Origin: Strongyloides papillosus
Lineage: Eukaryota; Nematoda; Chromadorea; Rhabditida; Strongyloididae
Length of the DNA stretch: 64,000 nucleotides
NCBI GenBank assembly: GCA_005656395.1
Contig: SRSI01000013.1
Coordinates: 1,054,001 to 1,118,000, forward strand
Direction of reading: 5' to 3'
In this document: piece after piece, positions 11,409 to 24,801 of the stretch
Numbering within the stretch: the first letter of the stretch is position 1
Layout of the letters: every line of letters begins with the position of its first letter
Translations under genes and position numbers: made by a program
Notes under the pieces: model-generated
The model's database searches: none
What the model was told of the DNA's origin: nothing
Seen by the model: only the letters and a program-made list of their open reading frames with translations

Positions 11409-14400
11409 AAATAAAAGGTAAATTAAAGTAAAAAATTTTATACATATCAAAATAATAAATTAGTGATAATTAAGTAGTATTTTAAATAATAAAGATTTTT
11501 TTATATTAAAGATAAAATATTTATAGAGGTATTATTTTATTTTGAGTGGTATTTTTATAAATTAACTAATGAAAATTTTATATCTTTATTTACTGTGAAA
11601 TGAGTACATGTTGTGATTGATAAAAAAATCCATAAATTATCTATAAGATTAAACGTTGATTAACTTTTTTTTTCTTTGATCTTAAAGTTATAATAAAAAA
11701 ATAAGGCTTAAAATCAATAAAATTAAATTCCTATCACATCTTTTTTTTATTATAACCATAACAATATGGTTATAAGATGGATGATTAAATATGTACAAAT
11801 AAAGTATAAGTAGATTGATAGAAGGAAGACAAAATATAACTATATTTAAGAATAGAAATGATATGATAATATATTCACAGGTTAAAAAGAGTTTTGTTAC
11901 AAAAATGTATCGTTGCAAATTATAAGATATATATTTTTTGTGGTAATAAAATTGGAACACATCTGTTTAGAGAAGGAGATCGAAGAAGAAATTTCTTAAA
12001 TGGCAATCATAAAAATTTAATGAAACAATTAGACATATAAAATATCCTTCAAATAGATCCACCTTTGTATTTATAGATAAAAAGTAAATATACTTAAAAT
12101 GGTAAAATATATATATATATATAAATTTATGAATGTAAACCTGGGACATGAATTGGTCAAAACAAATAGTACAACTTCAATGATAGTTTTGTTACTCATT
12201 GGTATAAATTTATATATATGAAAAGAGCTTATGAATAAAGGCATTTTAATGTTAATCGAAAGTGTATATGCGTATCATTGGAGAAAAATGAAATAATATT
12301 ATTAGACAATATATCAAAACATGGGAAATGATTATATGTATCTTAGATGACAAAGATGTTTACTTTTCTTATATATTATGACCATGGACTGCTTTACCTA
12401 TACTAAAGATACCAATAAATAATCATTTCTTTTTGATAATATTATAAGAAATAATTATCATTTTGTAATTTAAGAGGGGTTAAAAAGAAAATGAAGAGGA
12501 ATATAAATATATATATATGTAGATTTTAGTATGCTTATAAAATATTAAACACAAAATTGAACAAAAAATATTATACGTGTATATATGCATTAAATAATAC
12601 AATTATATCAATAAAACAATTTTTAAAGTGTTTTTTGACATATTAATAAAAATAAGATATGGTTTAAAACTATCAACAATAATTGTTTAGATGGATGTTA
12701 GGAATAAAAAGTGTATTTAAAGTATGAGGTGTCATTTATAGAATGTATGTTATAAATCATTCAATAAATAATATTTATAAATTAATCAAAAAAAATATTA
12801 CTAACAAAAATGGAAAAACAATCTTAAATATATACATTTATTTGCAAGTAGAGGATGATTCTCTTTCCTAAAAATATATATGATGATGAAGAAATTTGTG
12901 GATGACCAAATATAAATTTTTCTTATCGAAATGTTATCGTTAATGAATCATCTTATACATTACTATAATATCCATTCTATTTTACTCAAACAATAAATTT
13001 TGTTTAAATGTAGGCGTTAATTCATAAAAAAAACGTTAAAATATTATTAATTTTATAAATAAATATCAATAAGAAATATGGTTTTTTTCATATATCAAAT
13101 GCATCATAGGGAACTTTGTATGCAGGTAATGGTTAATCACTTTCCATGATGACTAGGGAAGGTTATATCAAGACCGTAAAAATATTATAAAACCAAGATT
13201 TTTTTATATTTATTATTAATATGATTATAGACATTAAATATATAATAATAGAAATTTACATATAATGATTCACCTAATAAAATATATGCTTGTAAATAAA
13301 CTTATATAAATAGAATTTTTAAAAAAATTTTTGTTTAGTAGGTACAAAAAAATGTTTAAAATAGAAATTTTGAACAATAGGACTTTTTGGTACTCCCTAA
13401 ATATTAAAAGTTATAGTGTATTATATAAGTTAAATAGTAAGTAAATAAAACAGATAGGAGACATTTTTATAACATAAAATTCATGTATTTTCTAGGTACC
13501 TGTACGCTGTGGTCTCTTAATAATTGATACTTAAAATTTTAAATTATTTATTGTTAACATAAAATAAAATATTGTTGAATGAATTTACATAAGATCTCTC
13601 AGACTAGAGATAATTTTCTAAGAAAATCATGTTTTTTTTTATTAAAAAACAAAATATCACAAAATTATATCTTATTATTTTTATTAGTAAAAACAAACAG
13701 AAGAATTGTGATATTTGTTGAATGAATATATTTTCAAGAAAAATATGCTTAAATGACAAAATTATATCGGTACAATTGGATTCTAATACTATGTGTATAA
13801 TTATATACGTATTATTCATATATTTTTATATAATATGTTTTAGGAAAATTAATATTTCATAATATTGGGAAAGAAAGTATAACAATTATAAAAAATATTT
13901 ATTATTTTTATGATTAATTAAATGAAAGTTTTTTATATATAAAAATAATTATACAAATTATCATAATAAGCTATACATCTAAATCATAAAAGTGATCAAA
14001 ATAAGCATAAAAATAGGTTATAATAACTTATGATTTAACAAAAGAAAGTACATAAGATCTTTATAAATTACAAAAGTGTAGGTGATGAGTACACAATATA
14101 TATATAATATAATTTCTGATCTAATAAAAAGAAAATATATAATGTTAGAAAATTATTCTTATTTTTAGTACTTATAAATTTTTGTATAAACAAAAGTTAA
14201 GTCACCAGTTCATAAAATATTTTATTTGTTTTCCTATCATCATACTCTTTATGAATCATCAAGTAGAAAAACTTTTCTACCTCTCATAAATTAGAAATTT
14301 TCCATAAAATAATTTATAGATTTTGATAAATAATTATATATTAACAATTAAAGTTAAATTTATATGATTGTAAATTACTGTTTTCTTCCACATCTATAAA

Positions 14401-15436
14401 ATTTTGTTTATCATGAATTTTTCCTAATAACATATCTTTACCCATTGATATTCTAATGTTTTGGAGAAAAATTAGATAAAAAGTCAATTAAGTATATGAT
14501 TTATTCATTAAATTACTTGCTTTTACAATTTCTATAAACTAAGTATTGTTATCATACCAATAATCTACATTATTATACCGCATTTATATATATTAAACAT
14601 GAATAATATGCTTTAAAATACAAGTGCGGTATCACACATTTTCATTTTAATGATAAGATTATTAATGAACTGAATTTTATATTAATATTCTTAATTTTTA
14701 ACATGATCAAAAAGTAAAGAAATTAAATTTATGATTATAGAATAAAAATATGCAAAAAATATTTTTTTTTCAATAATGAACAGAAAATTACAAGATTATA
14801 GCATTCTTTAAATATAAATATACATATAACATAATTTATGTGGAATGTACCACCATCAATGCGAAAACAACTTAATTTTTGTGATTAAATAATTTTATTT
14901 GTTTTATAATAGGCTTATCAAATTCTAAATATAAGAAAAAGTCTTCTTTAAACATTAATTTTTGTTCTGATAAACATCAAACGGTAAAAGTACTTGACAA
15001 TAAAATTATTTCTTCCTCCTGTTACAATTACTACTTTCGTTAATTTTTATAAATGTAAACAAATAGTCTTACTCATTATACCTGACTAATTACATAGATA
15101 TATTTTATTAAATATATATGCAATGTCAAAAGAGGATTCATAAAAATATAGCACTCTTACAACTATATAATATTAAAACATATATATGCTTAGTCATTAA
15201 TGATATTATAAAAATATTTATAAGTAATAACATTAAAAAGATAAATAAGAACAAAAAAAAATTATGATAAATATGTGATTTTTAGAATTACAAGATGGAA
15301 TATGTATAGTGATTTATAAAATAATGAAAGAGTAATCAATGAGGATTTTTTGTTGGTAAGAAAAATGATTTCAATATAATCATGACTGTCAGGTAGAGAT
15401 AAATTAGAATGAGATTGTTTGAACAAATAATTAGTA
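11409..15436. other. 4-kb AT-rich region between the two Mesh-like genes
   Basis: Small open frames here have no coding character. No TIR, LTR or RNA gene was recognised. It must contain the promoter or trans-splicing outron of copy A and the 3' UTR end of copy B. Confidence 0.5.
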
Positions 15437-18400
15437 TTATACACTTGTATTATATCCTTGAATGTTACTTTGCGGTCCATCCATAACACCACTTAAAGCT
15501 GTGGAGCGATTTCTAATTTCTGTTGGAGGAAGATTACTTGTTGTTCTTGATCTAATATCGCTCCTTCCAAATGGTGATGTTGGTCTTGACATTGGTGTTA
15601 ACATAACTTCATCATTATCATTGTAGCCAAAGTTCTTTTCACCTTTCCTTCTATATGGTGGTGACGTAGAGTCTTCTCTAGCATCATACTCCTTCTCCTC
15701 CATTTCTTTCATCCTTTTTTGTTTAACAACCCAACAGATTAAGAATCCAAAGACTATTGCTATAATAATGGCGACAGTAGAAAAGATTCCTGTAAGCCAT
15801 TGAAGCATATTATCCTTCTCACGAGATCTACACCACGGTTGTTCGCCTTTATTCCATTCAAAGCGATACCTTGTTGGATCATTATAATCAACAACCTTAG
15901 AACATTTATATTCAAAATCTCCTTTAATCCAATGTGCTTGATCACAACCAAATCTAACAGTATCACCTTGTAGGTAAGCTGAATCAAAGGATGGTGTTTT
16001 TGTCATGTATTCTGGATATTCAATGTTAATTGCACCACAACTATTATCTAAAAAATATTATTAAAATATAATTTGAAAAAATAATAAACATACATTGTTT
16101 TGTCATTAACTGTCTATCAACAATGAAAGTATTCCAACTGTTTTGTAATTCTAATCCTAAAATTTTGGAATTAAGTAATGTCCAATCATATAAACATGGA
16201 ACTGAATCACCGCACTCAGTTATGATAGAATCAGGGTTATCAGGACAAAATTGTCTACCATAATTTAATGTTAAAGCACTAGCTAATGGTTGTTGGTTGA
16301 TAATATAATTTTGCGTCATATCTCTACAATTTTGTATTAATTGTTGGAGATTTTGTCCTGTCATTGGAATAAATCTATGGTAACCTGTTTCATATTTTGG
16401 TGCTGTCTTGAAGATAGGTGAATTTTTCATAGCTACTTCTGGGAATACCTCAAATTTACTATCTTCATCTTTACTATTTGTAAACATATTATCTGTTGGC
16501 ATGTAACTATTCAATATACCAGCCATATTTTGATTTGTTCCAGGGCCTCCAGTTCCAGGTATACGGTAATTATTAATTATTTGTGCCCTAAATGTTTCTG
16601 AATTGACATCAGCTAATGTTATATCGCTATAAAATGATCCTGTTGTCTGGTCAGGGAATGGTCTTAACAATCCAGCAACTCTAGGAATGTTATATAATTC
16701 CCTATATGCTTGATCCATAAAATTTTCACCAATTGGATTAACACCATATCTTGGTGGTACAGATACCTCAATATCTAACATTCCCATTGATTCTTGATAC
16801 ATAGATAATCTATCAATATCAAGTGCATATGATTCCTTAATTCTTACACCAATTTCAGCTTCCTCCAATACAACATAGATATCTGGGATACCTCTAATAA
16901 CATTATTAACATAAACTAAAACACCATCAAATCTTTGTATCTTCATATGATCAAAATATCTTAATATGTTTTTAACAAAAATATTTGTTCTATATCTAAA
17001 TCTTCTAGTATCACCTCTAGCTGTTACAACAACTCTATCAGTTCCAGTTGCCTCAATAGCAATACCTGTTATAACAGTGGTATTTGTTGGTTGAACAAGA
17101 TCAGCTTGTGTTAAATAATGTCCTAGTAAAGAAAAATCAACTTTTCTATTGGGATATCTTTCAAGTCTAACTTGAAGTCTAATTTCAGGATTAGTTTCTG
17201 TTGATGGGATATAAAGTAAATTATATACACCAGGCTCATTAAAAATAAACTTTTGATTATCAATTGTATTCCATGTACCTGCACCAATGCCTCTACCAAC
17301 AGCTGACGGTTGATAATTTTGACATGCTGATGATGGTCTCCTCCAATAAAACATTTGACAACGGAATTTAGCAAATTTACAACAAAGATAGTATGGCATT
17401 AAATCATGATGAAATACAGAAAGTCCAGGTACTTCAAATTGTCCAAGATATGGAGAGGAACCAAATTCATAGGCACGATTTGGGAAACCAGGATTATAAA
17501 ATATATCTGGTATAACTCTTACAACAGGTTGATATGGTGTTTGCATGAGGAAACCTTTTTGATCATAACAACATACCTGTCCAAAACTTGTCTGAAAACG
17601 ATTATGTCTTTTGTTTTCATTTTGTAAATTAATATCATCATAATCACGTCTTCTGTAGTAATTTTTATTGTCTTTTCCCATGTATGATGCATACACATTT
17701 TGTGCTGACATATAGCAATTTTCTGAACCAATCATTTCAGTACATGTTATATCACGAAATTCTTGCGAACACCTTGGATGAGGCATAAAACGCCCGATAT
17801 CCATTTTAGCTTGTGCTTCAATACAGGGACATGATGCATTTGTCTCAGTATCTTTTACAAAATTATACAAAGCACCATCTTCGTCATACCAATCATGACA
17901 CATTTGTGTTGCTTTTTCAATGACAAATTCTTTACGATAATCTGTTTGTTGCTGTGAAAATGTTGTTCCAGCAAATGATTGGTTTTCAGGTGACCATAGC
18001 CAATGAAGTGATATAGGTGCTGATGTTAAACCAGGCAATAGATGTGGTTCAATACCAACTTGTTCAGATGATGATATTGGTGCAAGTTTAAGATATCCAA
18101 AACGATAACTATATAATTCGTTATTTCTTTCCCAATCATTAAGATACCATTGTTCAACTTGATTAATATTAATTGTCTCTTCCTGTGGTATCCATGCATA
18201 TTGTGGTTGATTTGAGTAACTTTCTATACGACATAAAACACGATGAACTGGTCTAAATTTCTTTAATTGTTCATCTAGTGCTTCTTTATATCCGATAACA
18301 TAAAGTCCTAATGTTGCTGAATATAATGATTGGTCGCTTAACATTCTATTACTTGACCATACATTTATATCTGGGTTGGTAAAATTCCTTGGATACCATG

Positions 18401-19942
18401 AGATAGGTTTAACCATTTCCTTAATCGGATTTTCATACCAACTATATATATTACCAATGTCCAATCTCATTGGATCTAACGTCGGCGGAACAAAATATGC
18501 ATACCCTACAAAAGCTTTATCATCGTTTGCTTGACCAGTTTGTGGTTGGAAATATAATGTTTTTGTTCCCCAATCATAAATTCTTGGAATGGTACATCTA
18601 GCAATTGCAGCATTCAAAATAACACATGGTGCAGTTTGCCTTCTTTCTATCATCAAAACATATGTTTGTTTTCTATCCAAACACATTGCATTAACATCAA
18701 CTGTCATTTCTCCCAACATGTTAATAATATTTGGATAAATAAGCATAGGATATGTCCCACCAGTTTTATTAGAACATCCACCTGGTCTAACTACATCATC
18801 AACACGAAACATGTACCTTCCTCTAACAATATGTGGTACACCAGATCTTTGTGCAAGAATTGTTGGTGAATTTTTATATCCTTGTGTTGGGTCAACATCA
18901 ACAAGTCCTGTATGATTACCACCATTAAAAAGTGCTCTACATCTGCCTGATCTTGAATTTTGTCTAAAATCAGCAGCATCAAAGCCTAATTTATCATAAT
19001 TAAGTATTACATATGAGAGGCGAGCCGCTGAATCTGTTAACCATACAACTTGGTATGTTGATAATTGTCCGCTATCAAGATCAGATCTACCAGAGATAGC
19101 TGAACCTGTATTGTACCATGTGACTATTACAGCACCATCAGGTCTAAATGTTGTACCACCAGCTACACCCTCCATAATTTGTCTTTGCATCTCATCCAAA
19201 AAGTAATCACCATTTGCATCACACCTTACATAACTTCCAGGGGTACCTGGGCAAGCTTGTGTTGGTGATTGTCCAAAGAAACTTGATGCTGTCATTGATT
19301 GTTGTTGGTTAATATTAGATCCTGATTGTTGACCAAATAATGATTGTCTTAGGATAAGTCTAAAGAAAACACCAGCTTTAAGACCTGGAATGACATCTTG
19401 AGTAATTTGCTGTTTACAGAGGTATGGTGCAATCATAGCAGGATCTTGGACACGAGGCCAATCAGTTGTATCGGGACCAACATTTATTGTTGGACCTTGA
19501 TCAAGGACTGTTGCGAAACCAATATAACCATTAACTGATATCTAAAAATTATAGTAATATTGTAAAAAATTTTATTAAAACTAACAGTTGTGTAATTATA
19601 AAGACCTCCATAAAAAGGAAAAAACATGTGAAGGTCAATTGTTTGTCCTGAAGTTAAGAAACCAGGTGCAACTTCCATATCACCAGCTTCTGGTCCAAAA
19701 GGAACAAGATTGACACCATAATAAATATTGGATCCAGTTCCTGTAAATAATTGACCAGCTTGTTGATTAACATTTAAATTTTGATTAACATTTCCTGTTG
19801 AGCCAGCAACATTCCCACTTATACCTTGACCATTAACATAATAATTAAAGAATACTGTTACAGTGAGATAAATAAATGTAATATATTTTAGTGTTCCTAT
19901 TTTTGAAAATAGATTACATCTAAATGCCGAAGGTATCAGCAT
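15437..19942 (-). CDS. Mesh/SUSD2-like membrane protein, copy B (NIDO-AMOP-VWD-Sushi-TM)
   Basis: Tandem paralogue of copy A on the same strand, with the same domain order and high identity through NIDO, AMOP, VWD and Sushi. Exons in reading order are 19942-19586, 19541-16094 and 16047-15437, giving about 1471 aa. The first intron sits at the same residue and phase as in copy A (after YNYTT). Copy B lacks copy A's two later introns and instead has a phase-1 intron just before the Sushi domain, where joining restores the TKQYNSCGAI stretch matching copy A. AMOP starts near residue 664 and carries an extra charged loop (around GKDNKNYYRRRD) missing in copy A; VWD starts near 870. The membrane helix is followed by a basic stop-transfer and a longer, Ser/Thr/Pro-rich tail ending NTSV, again a class I PDZ ligand. 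An ATTTTAG acceptor about 10 bp before the ATG (19953-19955) suggests trans-splicing. Confidence 0.92.
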
Positions 19943-20946
19943 TTTTATGAACCTAAAATAATATTTAATATTAAAACAAAAGTTATTGATATGAAATTGA
20001 TATTATTTTAGAATAAATTTAATTTACTGTATATCTTTAAAGAAGTAATTCAGTAAAATAAAAACAACTTGTAACATTTTTAAAAGAATAATATAAGAAA
20101 ATAAACATAAGTTAACATTTTAAAAGCATAAATTCTTTTAAAACTTAAATAGGTAGCATCATCTTTTTGTTTATTACTTTCCTTAAAAGTAAAGGTAAAT
20201 AAAATCATCTTTAAAATTAATTTCACCAAATATGTAGATATATAAAAAGAAGAGGTATAGGATATTAAAGTTAATTCTTTAACTTTATAAATACACATAT
20301 ATGGAGTAAAAGAAAATAATTTTCATTTACTGCCTTATCTTATTGACATTACCTTTTTTAAGCTTATGCCATCTAAAATCATATTTATATAAGAAGTTAA
20401 AGATTTGATCATCCGAAAAGTGTAAATGAAGAGAGAGAGTAAAAAAAGTTTTATGTAGGAGGTATATTATTATTGTAATAAGGTAATGGCAAATGACAAA
20501 TTTTATGCTTACCTTAGTCTATATTAGTCTTGTGTAAATATTATAACAGATCAAGGGATATCCAAGTACCCCTCTACTCCTTATTGACTTCACCTTTTTG
20601 TATATAAAGAGAAACTCATATTATTAAAGAAAAATAGATTGAATGGCATATATCTAATGTAAATAATTGAATATAATATAAAGAGTATAAAATTAAATCT
20701 TTGAAGATGGGAGAGAAGATAAATACTATATATGTTATTGTCGAGAAGATATTTTATGTACACAAAAACACTATAAGCTATAGTTTTGTTGAATTTTCAA
20801 TCAGTTTACCTAATTCAACAAAGAGTAGTCTAAATAAAAAAATAATAATATTAATTGTTTTTTATTATTTTAATCGGATTTTATAATAAATGTCGAAAAC
20901 AAAATTTTGTTAGGAAAATAAGATAATTTTTATTTACAAATACTTT
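19943..20946. other. AT-rich intergenic region
   Basis: Holds the upstream region of copy B. A 61-codon frame at 20701-20886 begins with a non-ATG codon and has no supporting features; nothing else was seen. Confidence 0.5.
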
Positions 20947-22227
20947 TTAAATGCATTTATAAATTGCTTCCTCAAGAACTTTTAATGTTCTAACATGCTC
21001 ACCAACACCGGCTTTCATACCATTTGTTAGATAACAAAAAACAAGTTCATTTTCCCAGTCAACTTTAACATTTTGACCACCAACACCATGGTGTCCTAAT
21101 TGCCATGTATTTTTTATACTTTTTGTATAGTTAAAACCATAACCTTTTCGCAAAGGTTCACCTGTTGTGTAGTCAAAATACTTTTCAGGAGTCTTGAAAA
21201 GTTTTCTTTTGATATTTAAGCTTAAGCTACCGTTTTCTTCTCTATTAAAAGCAATATCATGCAATTTGGCTATTGAAAATGCATTACCGACACCTCCAGC
21301 TGAAGGAAATTCTAATGTTAACATTTGAGGATTATTAAATATCCTAAAATCTTTACCAACACTGTATAAATCACGTAAACATTCTCTCATAAGACTTGTC
21401 GGTTTGTAAAAATAATATCCCAATTTTCCGATTCTAAAATCATTCATTGTCTCACTAATTGCTTCAATTAATTTAAATTTTTTTAAACGTGTTAACCGAT
21501 AGAAGTATTCTGGTGATGTTCCAATAAAAATTTCTAGATCTAAAAAAAGAAAAGAATAAGTATTTAAAAAAACTGAATAAAATTACTATATTTTTTACAA
21601 TACTCTTCCTCCAACAATTGACTTATTGTTCTATGTGATGGATCAATCTTTTCAACTAACATATCAACAATCCATCCAAATAAAAATGTATGATAGGCAG
21701 TTTTTGTATCAGGTGTAAAAATAGGTTTCATCTCTTCAATAGCTTTTCTCAATAAATCTCTATTAAAAATTTCCTCTCTCGTTAAAACACGTCCCATATG
21801 AACTAATCCAGAACGATGGTTTAATATCATCTCAATAGTTATATTTTCTTTGCCATTTTTACCAAATTCTGGCCAATAGTTAGTAACTAAATCTGTGTAA
21901 AAAGCATGACCTTTATCAACAAGGATAGCTAAACAAATAGAAGCAATACTCTTAAGAGGAGAAGATAAATTAACTAATTATTATTTTACCTACTTTTGTT
22001 ATTGAAAACATAACTGACAAAGTATCTGATGTCCACTTTCTATTACAACTTTTATCTGCATACCCTCCATAAATGTCAACAACACATTCACCTTTATAAA
22101 AGACAGCTATTGATGCACCCTCGGATTCCCAACCTTTAGTGAAATTATTTTTAAATTCTTCCTCAACGATTTTGAATGTTTCTTTACATCTTCCATCAAA
22201 AGGAATATCACTTGACTTATTTGGCAT
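20947..22227 (-). CDS. Serine beta-lactamase-like protein (LACT family)
   Basis: Metazoan relative of class C beta-lactamases and penicillin-binding proteins; C. elegans has several lact genes of unclear substrate. Proposed exons in reading order are 22227-21994, 21950-21587 and 21539-20947, giving about 396 aa, normal for the family. The nucleophile motif S-x-x-K is SITK at residues 75-78, directly before the first intron; GT at 21993 is chosen as donor because only this keeps SITK in frame with SIASICLAIL in exon 2. The second intron joins to give KKYNLEIFIG. YHT in exon 2 probably takes the Y-x-N position and GHHGVGG near the C-terminus the third active-site H-x-G box. No signal peptide is visible, so it is probably cytosolic. 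Catalytic residues appear complete; the substrate is unknown. Confidence 0.85.
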
Positions 22228-23485
22228 TTTATTGACAAACTTTTAAATTAAAAAATTAGAAAATAAATATCCTATGTATTATTTAAAATAAGATGAATAT
22301 AAATTAAAGAGTTGTAAAATGTTTTGGTAGTGAAAAATAATAAATTATGTCAACAGATATAAATTACAAAAATTTGAGTAACGAATTATGAGGTTAAATA
22401 TAACAATAGTGAAAATTTACACCTATTGTAATGGAAATGATGTAAATTTCTCTATTAATAATGGAATAATAAAAGATAGTCTAAATAAAATATATGTGAT
22501 CTGAATATTAAATAAGTAAAAGATGGATAAAATTTTTATACAAAATTATCATGTACCTTTTGAGATTGGGTAGATAAATAAATAATATATTTTGAAGGTA
22601 ATTTATAAGTATTTACAAATCGTCAAATAAAAAAAGAAGGGAGAATTAGATGAGAAGTGTTTCTTTTTCTACTAAGATCAAAAAAATAGTAAAAATGATT
22701 GTTATCATAGGAGTTGTTAAATATCAAAATTGAAGTATTAAGAATATACATTTTTTGGATAAAGGTTGTGGAATATTTTATGAAGAGGGATAGATAAAAA
22801 TATCAGGTTTGTTAAAACAAGCATTTTTCAATCATTAAGGAATTATTAAAATTGTATTTTTTTTCTACACATAATTGATTGTTATTTAATTTGATGTAAT
22901 AAAGTCTTCTACTATAATATACAAGGAATTATTTTTGTGATATTTCACGTTTTACCAAAAATAATACAAAAACAAATATCATGGGAAGTTTGAAAGAAAT
23001 AAAAAAATATATATCATTAATAAATACACTTTTATCTTAAATAGTTTGTTGCATTTTTTTGTTATTATTACTACTATCATACTCTATCTATTGATATTTA
23101 GAAAAAATCTTTTTATAATTTAAAAATTTAATTGGTAAGATCTTAAAACTGATACTACTAGAAGCGATAATATTGTCTTGTATATTTAATATTAATAGAT
23201 GGTAATGAAAATTTTTATTTCATATATTAAAACTTTTATTTCAAAAACACTTTGAGACATATCTAATCATATGTTTGTGTATGTGTATTCAACTAATTTG
23301 TATATGAACCTTTTTATTCCAATTGATGTTTACCTTTTTTAAATTGTAATACATTAATTTAAAAAGGTTGTAGAAATATTTAATTTCTACCATTAATCAA
23401 ATTGTAGTTGTCATGATAAATTATTACCTACATTGTTTTCTTTACATTTATGATATTTGTTTAATTAATTTTTTAGAATAAGATT
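22228..23485. other. AT-rich intergenic region
   Basis: Divergent promoter region between the LACT-like gene and the small membrane protein gene. No repeat or RNA gene recognised. A TTTTTTAG acceptor at 23469-23476 just before the next ATG may be a trans-splice site. Confidence 0.5.
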
Positions 23486-23929
23486 ATGATTTCATTGTCA
23501 ATAGCACTTCAAATATCTACATTTATTTGCACATTTTTGATTATGTTACTTCTAATCTGGGTTGTTTTTGTTGAAAGATTTTTAACAAAAAAACAGGGAA
23601 GATTTTGTCTTAGATTTAAAAAGGATGTGAAATATCAATATCGTTATATGACAAAAAAAGTTAATATTATAAGCATTAATAAGAAGGAAGAACTTTTAGA
23701 ATGGTTAAATAAAAGGTTAGTTTTATTTTTTATCTCCTTAAATTATTTCTTTTATTTAATTTTTTTCTCATTCTAGGAAGCCAGAATTTGATAATATCAT
23801 TTATATAAATTGCTCTAATAATGGTAAAACTATGCTTTCACTAACATTAAATTTTCTTTACCATTATTTTTTTTTCCAGAATCACATCCTTTATCTTCAT
23901 TAAACTTAAAAATTAATGAGGTTGTATGA
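23486..23929 (+). CDS. Small single-pass membrane protein, unknown function
   Basis: Not recognised. Three exons, 23486-23715, 23777-23823 and 23880-23929, give 108 aa; the last two coding exons are only 47 and 50 bp. Splicing is supported by TTCTAG and TTCCAG acceptors and by exact frame closure on a TGA. The first 30 residues are hydrophobic (a signal anchor), followed by a very basic stretch (about 34-60) and a charged C-terminal half containing one N-x-S site at the exon 2-3 junction. A TTTTTTAG acceptor-like site 10 bp before the ATG supports the start. Unspliced, the frame would run only to 23776 with a hydrophobic Phe-rich end, which looks like translated intron. Function and family are unknown. 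Confidence 0.55.
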
Positions 23930-24590
23930 TATAAATATATGCTTAGATGAAATAAAAAGAAAAAAGATGAGGAGGAAAAAGAATTTTAAGGGATTCCTTT
24001 TTTTATCATTTGTACTTATAATTATGCAAAATAGCTTACTTTAAGAAAAAAAGTAGAAGCAGTAATATAAAAATGTGTGAAGTTATAATGTACGCTGTTT
24101 TAATTAATTCAAATATTTATACATTTAGCTATTAATGCATTTTCAATTTATTATCTTACCATAATTGTATAAATATATCTAAAATTTTATTTTCTATTAT
24201 CTTTTTATTCATATCTATTTATGGAAAAATGATAATGTATATACATAGGATTTTTTCTCTGAACGAACAAAAAAATTAAATATAAACATTAGTTTTGAAA
24301 AAACATAATAAAAAAGATGGACTTTTGTTGATCTTCATAATTCTTTTTTTAATTATTATTATTTTCTTTCAAAATTTCCTTTTCTTCTTCTATAAAGAAA
24401 AAAAGTATTATTATTTAATCTACTAATTAAAAAACAAACTTTTCTTTTGACACTTATCTGGCATTTCAAAGATATAAAATGAATTTCACTTTGTAAATAT
24501 ATTTATTTTATATATTCAAAATATTATTTTTTGTCTAATTATAATTTATCTTTTTAGGTCTCTTGATTTTATATTACTTTTTATGGAACA
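23930..24590. other. AT-rich spacer
   Basis: No feature beyond a TTTTTAG acceptor-like site at 24551-24557 upstream of the next small ORF. Confidence 0.45.
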
Positions 24591-24779
24591 ATGGTTAATG
24601 AATTTATAAATGCTAAAAAAATTTTTATCTTTAGAATTATTGTAATCTTATGGCTTGTTTCATTCTTACAATCTGTCGTTGAAGAAATTAATGCTAATGA
24701 AACAATTGAAATTTATACTGATGAGGAAGATTGGCCTGAATTAAATAATTTTGTATTCGATTATGATTTTGATGAATGA
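24591..24779 (+). CDS. Short secreted or membrane-anchored acidic peptide
   Basis: A single 62-codon frame. Residues 12-30 form a hydrophobic signal sequence or anchor; the remainder is strongly acidic, with Asp/Glu clusters and aromatics, ending in DYDFDE, and one N-E-T glycosylation site. A TTTTTAG acceptor lies about 33 bp before the ATG and an AATAAA follows the stop by 16 bp, so it has the frame of a tiny complete gene. A very short ORF starting at ATG 24583 overlaps the start in another frame and could act as an upstream ORF. No family is recognised. The alternative is a chance ORF in AT-rich sequence, but acidic codons in a row are unusual for that. Confidence 0.45.
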   Translation: MVNEFINAKKIFIFRIIVILWLVSFLQSVVEEINANETIEIYTDEEDWPELNNFVFDYDFDE

Positions 24780-24795
24780 CTAGTAATAGGATTTG

Positions 24796-24801
24796 AATAA
24801 A
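24796..24801 (+). other. Polyadenylation signal after the acidic peptide ORF
   Basis: AATAAA hexamer 16 bp after the TGA; supports the idea that the small ORF is a real transcription unit. Confidence 0.35.

Noticed and set aside
11688..13819. Minus-strand frames of 60-90 codons between the Mesh-like genes
   Set aside because: Phe/Ile/Tyr/Lys-rich translations typical of AT-rich non-coding DNA, no signal, motif or splice support.
20701..20886. 61-codon plus-strand frame
   Set aside because: Begins with a TTG codon and has no domain or context; chance.
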